DNA of 64,000 nucleotides. It comes from Bacteroidota bacterium. GTDB taxonomy: Bacteria; Bacteroidota; Bacteroidia; Bacteroidales; F082. The notes under the pieces are model-generated. The model saw only the letters and a program-made list of their open reading frames with translations, made no database searches and was not told where the DNA came from. Location of the stretch: NCBI GenBank assembly GCA_018830105.1, contig JAHJTC010000012.1, positions 1 through 64,000 of the forward strand, given 5' to 3'. The translations under genes and the position numbers were made by a program. Below are positions 60,446 through 64,000 of this stretch, piece after piece (position 1 is the first letter of the stretch; every line of letters begins with the position of its first letter).

Positions 60446-61861
60446 ATGAGTGAAGATTTTCAGTGGAACGATGATCATCAGGTAGAACTGCTTACCAATC
60501 GGTTTGAAGAGATGATTCATAATGGAAATCCGGTATATTTTGATGCCGAGGAATTTGAGTTATTGATTGATTTCTACCAAAATGCATTTAATACGGAGAA
60601 ATCGAGGCTCGCTGTTGAGCTTGCTATGCAGCAACATCCATACAACAGCAACTTAAAGGTAAAACAAGCCCGGCAAATGGCTGCTGAAGGCCATTTTATC
60701 AAATCGCTTGAATTATTGAACAAGCTTGAAACTGCCGAACCTAATGATCCCGATCTTATCATGACAAAGGGTTCTGTTTACTCAATGATGATGGAGTTTG
60801 GTAAAGCCATCAATGAATACAAAAAAGCGCTGGTTCTGGCTGATCAGGAGGATATGGAAGATATTTATGCCACGATCGCTTTCGAATATGAAAATCTCTC
60901 TGATTTCGATCATGCCTTGCTCTACCTGAAAAAAGCCCTTACCATTTCCAAACAGCCCGAACAGGTGCTTTCGGAAATTGGGATGGTGTTTGAATTGTTG
61001 AATGACATGGATCAAGCAATTACATTTTTTACCCAACAAATCGATATAAACCCCTATAGCACAGCCTCCTGGTTTAACTTAGGCCTGGCTTACCACCATG
61101 CCGAATTGTTTGAAAAAGCAATTGATGCCTTTGAATATGTTTTAGCGATCGACGACACGCATATGCAAGCCTTGCTCAGCTGCGGACAATCGTACGAAGC
61201 ACTGGAGCAGTTTAATAAAGCCATCGAAACCTACCATGAAGCACTCACGATTAATCCCGAAGATGCACAAACCTATTACAGATTAGGCGAGTGCTACGAA
61301 AAGCACACAGATTATACTCAGGCGCTCTCGCATTACCAGAAAGCAACAGAAATTGATGAATTCATGGCAGAACCCTGGGCCGGAATCGCTGTGATTTTCG
61401 ATGAAGAGGACAAAACGAAAGTAGCTGTGAAATATATGGATCGTGCCATTGAGCTGGATCAGTTCAACACGGAGTTTTTGTTGATAAAGGCAGATATGCA
61501 TATCAAACTAAAGGAATATGCTCAGGCTGTGAAGTGTTTTAAAAAAGCCGAAGAGCTCGATCCACGCGATCCTGATCTTTGGGTTGAGTACGCCAATCTC
61601 TATATCCTTCAACATCAATTTGAAAAGGCCAATCAGGTACTCAAAACAGGATTGATACATCAACCTGAAAACAGCCGCATTCTATACAGGTTAGCGGGGA
61701 TTTTGCTACGACAAAGAAATACTATTCAGGCGCAGTACTATCTGGAAACGGCCCTGGAAACAGATTTCGAAGGCCATACAGAATTTCTTGAGTTTTATCC
61801 CGGTGCTTTAGAAAATGATCACATCCTTGATATGATTAAAATCTACGCTCCAAAAAGTTGA
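60446..61861 (+). CDS. tetratricopeptide-repeat (TPR) protein
   Basis: This 471-residue all-helical protein has about ten TPR units, e.g. ASWFNLGLAYHHAELFEKAIDAFEYVLAID, AQTYYRLGECYEKHTDYTQALSHYQKATEID and PDLWVEYANLYILQHQFEKANQVL, with the A8-G/A-Y-P pattern. There is no signal peptide. It serves as a protein-binding scaffold in the cytoplasm; its partners are unknown. ATG 60446 is used over TTG 60431 because that lies only eight bases past the promoter element. The aldehyde dehydrogenase follows after 69 bases. Confidence 0.88.
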   Translation: MSEDFQWNDDHQVELLTNRFEEMIHNGNPVYFDAEEFELLIDFYQNAFNTEKSRLAVELAMQQHPYNSNLKVKQARQMAAEGHFIKSLELLNKLETAEPNDPDLIMTKGSVYSMMMEFGKAINEYKKALVLADQEDMEDIYATIAFEYENLSDFDHALLYLKKALTISKQPEQVLSEIGMVFELLNDMDQAITFFTQQIDINPYSTASWFNLGLAYHHAELFEKAIDAFEYVLAIDDTHMQALLSCGQSYEALEQFNKAIETYHEALTINPEDAQTYYRLGECYEKHTDYTQALSHYQKATEIDEFMAEPWAGIAVIFDEEDKTKVAVKYMDRAIELDQFNTEFLLIKADMHIKLKEYAQAVKCFKKAEELDPRDPDLWVEYANLYILQHQFEKANQVLKTGLIHQPENSRILYRLAGILLRQRNTIQAQYYLETALETDFEGHTEFLEFYPGALENDHILDMIKIYAPKS

Positions 61862-61930
61862 TGCTGATCCTTTTGCAAAAGCTGCTGTCGTCAAATTTTA
61901 CCTGATAAAACAACCTTGTAAAGCTGTAGT

Positions 61931-63295
61931 ATGGATCAAATCGACATTACTTCCTTAAAAATATTTTTCGCCTCAGGAAAAACCAGACCCATCGCTTTTA
62001 GGAAAGCTCAGCTTCACCAGTTGTTGAAACTTATTGTTCAACATGAAACAAAGCTTACAGCAGCGCTTTATGCCGATCTCGGGAAATCCCCTTTCGAATC
62101 TTATGCTACTGAAATAGGCCTGCTTAAAGAAGAAATAAATCGACACATCAGGCAGCTGAAGAATTGGTCAGAACCAAGAAGAATTGACACTCCGATTGCT
62201 GCCTTCCCGGCTACAAGTGCTATTGAGCCGACTCCATATGGCGTAAGCCTGATCATCTCGCCCTGGAACTATCCGGTGCAGCTGGCATTATTGCCTTTGG
62301 TAGGCGCTATATCGGCAGGTAATTGTGCGGTAATAAAGCCTTCTGAATACAGCAAAAACACTTCTGAATTGCTGCATGAACTAATCAGCAGCAACTTCGA
62401 CCCTGCCTATATCAGAATTGTTCTGGGTGAAGCAAGAACAAGTCAGCAATTGCTGAAGCAGCCCTTTGATTTTATTTTTTTCACCGGAAGCAAGGCTGTC
62501 GGAAAACTCGTAATGAAAGCTGCTGCTGAGCAACTTATCCCCACAGTACTGGAACTGGGCGGAAAAAGTCCGTGTATAGTTGATGAGTCAGCAGATATTA
62601 AGCTGGCCGCCAAACGTATTCTGTGGGGAAAAACAATCAATGCCGGCCAAACTTGCATTGCTCCTGATTATTTATTGGTACACGAAACAGTAAAAAATCA
62701 ACTTGTAGGTTATATGCAAGAGGCGGCTGGTCGCTTTTTTGGCACAAATGCCACTGAAAATGACGAATACCCCCGAATCATTCAACAACCTCAATACGAG
62801 CGACTGGTGCAATTGATGCAGGAAGGAAATATCCTTTGGGGAGGCCAAAAAAATAGCGATAACCTCAAAATAGCACCCACGCTTATTGATCAGCTGAGTG
62901 CTGAGGACAAGTTGATGCAGGAGGAAATATTTGGGCCTCTATTGCCCGTTGTAAGCTATACAACAACAGAAGAGGCCATTGCTATCATCCAAAAAAATCC
63001 GAAACCCCTGTCCATGTATATTTTCTCGAAACGTAAACGGTTTGTATCACAACTAAAAGAGAATATACTGTGCGGAGGCATCACCCTAAACGATACCCTG
63101 ATGCATTTTACCAATGCCGGACTTCCTTTTGGCGGATCAGGATTTAGTGGTATGGGCGCTTATCACGGCAAACACAGTTTTGATACTTTTTCTCATCAGC
63201 GGAGTATTATGAAAAGAGGAAACTGGCTGGATGTGCCTTTGCGTTATCCGCCTTTTGGCAAAAAAATTAATTTCTTAAAAATGCTATTGAAATAA
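61931..63295 (+). CDS. aldehyde dehydrogenase (NAD(P)+-dependent, class-3-like)
   Basis: The 454-residue enzyme oxidises aldehydes to acids. Motifs are ISPWNYPVQLALLP, SAGNCAVIKPSEYS, FTGSKAVGKLVMKAA, general base Glu208 in LELGGKSPC, nucleophile Cys242 in NAGQTCIAPDY and EEIFGPLLPV. The short length and missing N-terminal extension place it near ALDH3. It may remove the same kind of aldehydes as the AOR, but the two loci are far apart. The DUF368 gene begins 3 bases after its stop. Confidence 0.95.
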   Translation: MDQIDITSLKIFFASGKTRPIAFRKAQLHQLLKLIVQHETKLTAALYADLGKSPFESYATEIGLLKEEINRHIRQLKNWSEPRRIDTPIAAFPATSAIEPTPYGVSLIISPWNYPVQLALLPLVGAISAGNCAVIKPSEYSKNTSELLHELISSNFDPAYIRIVLGEARTSQQLLKQPFDFIFFTGSKAVGKLVMKAAAEQLIPTVLELGGKSPCIVDESADIKLAAKRILWGKTINAGQTCIAPDYLLVHETVKNQLVGYMQEAAGRFFGTNATENDEYPRIIQQPQYERLVQLMQEGNILWGGQKNSDNLKIAPTLIDQLSAEDKLMQEEIFGPLLPVVSYTTTEEAIAIIQKNPKPLSMYIFSKRKRFVSQLKENILCGGITLNDTLMHFTNAGLPFGGSGFSGMGAYHGKHSFDTFSHQRSIMKRGNWLDVPLRYPPFGKKINFLKMLLK

Positions 63296-63298
63296 ATT

Positions 63299-64000
63299 AT
63301 GACAGCTTACCTCGTTTATCTTATTAAAGGCATGGCAATGGGAGCTGCCAATGTGATTCCGGGCGTATCGGGAGGAACAATAGCCCTGATAACCGGTATA
63401 TTCGAAAGACTAATCAATGCCATTAAGTCGTTTGATACCAAAGCAATTAAATTGCTGTCAAAAGGGAATTTTGCTGCTTTTGCAAAGCATACCGATCTCT
63501 TGTTTCTGATCAGTATTTTCGTAGGAGTTGGCCTTGCTATCATTAGTCTGGCAAAGCTTTTCGATTTCCTCTTCACCAATTATCCGGTTTATATTTGGTC
63601 ATTCTTTTTTGGATTGGTACTGGCCTCCGTCTATTTTGTAGGCAAGACGGTAAAAACCTGGAATTTTGCTGTAATCATCAACTTTATAGTAGGGACAGCA
63701 ATTGCTTTTGCAATAAGCTTTTTGTCTCCTGCCGTTGAAAACAACAACTTTTTCTACCTGATGCTTTGTGGTGTGGTGGCTATGTGTTCGATGATCCTGC
63801 CCGGCTTATCAGGCAGTTTCGTTTTAATTCTAATGGGAAATTATCAACTGGTTGCCATACAAGCAATTAACGAGCGTGATTTCACAATTTTACTCCCTGT
63901 AATTTTAGGTGCTGTTGCAGGACTAATTGCCTTTTCACATTTTTTATCCTGGCTGTTAAAAAAATTTAAGGACCACACCATTGCCCTGCTTACTGGATTT
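63299..64000 (+). CDS. DUF368 polytopic membrane protein (3' truncated by window)
   Basis: The frame is open from ATG 63299 to the window edge (234 codons seen), so the end is missing. The start MTAYLVYLIKGMAMGAANVI is followed by PGVSGGTIALITGIF, the best-known DUF368 motif, and a second half-repeat motif MILPGLSGSFVLILMGNY (about residues 163-180) supports an inverted-repeat transporter fold. About six helices are visible. DUF368 proteins have been linked to undecaprenyl phosphate recycling in some bacteria; that is recollection and is not shown here. It is probably co-transcribed with the aldehyde dehydrogenase. Confidence 0.9.
   Translation, partial: MTAYLVYLIKGMAMGAANVIPGVSGGTIALITGIFERLINAIKSFDTKAIKLLSKGNFAAFAKHTDLLFLISIFVGVGLAIISLAKLFDFLFTNYPVYIWSFFFGLVLASVYFVGKTVKTWNFAVIINFIVGTAIAFAISFLSPAVENNNFFYLMLCGVVAMCSMILPGLSGSFVLILMGNYQLVAIQAINERDFTILLPVILGAVAGLIAFSHFLSWLLKKFKDHTIALLTGF

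Noticed and set aside
1-64000. CRISPR arrays, insertion sequences, prophage or integrated elements
   Set aside because: No regularly spaced repeats, transposase, integrase or phage genes were seen, and the tRNA and tmRNA genes have no adjacent integrase or duplicated 3' end.

Overview
The window reads as a chromosomal segment of a Bacteroidota bacterium, most likely an anaerobic or microaerophilic, Na+-using member of the Bacteroidales/Marinilabiliales type (inference). The evidence is consistent. Many genes are preceded by the Bacteroidota -7 promoter element TAnnTTTG, several with a -33 TTTG/TTG. There are almost no Shine-Dalgarno sequences. Type IX secretion (T9SS) parts and substrates are present: PorT, the Plug protein, and two proteins with C-terminal sorting domains. 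A Na+-NQR operon, a TonB-dependent beta-barrel protein, and a tmRNA encoding the tag GETNYALAA complete the picture. I see no insertion sequence, prophage, integrase or CRISPR array. This is core or stable-accessory chromosome.

Layout. 1-6.2 kb: end of a T9SS-exported DUF4397 protein, a conserved membrane coiled-coil protein, an aspartate-type aminotransferase, an RfaE1-type sugar kinase, ubiE/menG, porT and an unknown gene. 6.2-6.6 kb: convergent tRNA-Glu and tRNA-Val with back-to-back terminators. 6.8-12.2 kb: small membrane proteins, a MOSC-MogA fusion, DivIC/FtsB, an ABC exporter pair and a LolA-like protein. 12.2-20.9 kb (minus): TonB-dependent-type outer membrane protein, PriA, LruC-domain lipoprotein, T9SS Plug. 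21.0-28.4 kb: a textbook FNR/CRP-type box, then nqrABCDEF, apbE and, on the opposite strand, a small Cys-rich NqrM-like protein; together these are the sodium pump and its two maturation factors. 28.4-36.4 kb (minus): TrmH-type methyltransferase, rpsF-rpsR-rplI, wecB, radC, rpsT, and an operon of ferredoxin-NADP reductase, miaB and mtaB.

36.6-40.9 kb holds the most unusual block. It is a four-gene operon of a coiled-coil protein, an inner-membrane protein with a large cytosolic half and a periplasmic OmpA-like end, a Ras-like small GTPase, and a soluble histidine kinase with no response regulator next to it. I know of related membrane proteins and GTPases in other phyla, but of no described function for the set.

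41.1-48.2 kb: TylF-type methyltransferase, SanA-like protein, a ThiS/ThiF pair divergent from a tungsten-type aldehyde:ferredoxin oxidoreductase, then a tightly overlapping trio (dihydroorotate-dehydrogenase-like, LOG family, retropepsin-like). 48.2-64 kb: a T9SS-exported FG-GAP protein, a sigma-54-type response regulator lacking its DNA-binding domain, ssrA, a Ca2+/Na+ antiporter, a lipoprotein, an SRPBCC protein, tRNA-Arg, a MORN-type protein, recR, a basic small protein, glmM, an AbgT transporter, a TPR protein, an aldehyde dehydrogenase, and the start of a DUF368 membrane protein cut by the window edge.

Several start codons are set here from promoter position: where a TAnnTTTG element lies inside the longest reading frame, the first start codon downstream was chosen. 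No database search was possible; family names come from motif recognition.
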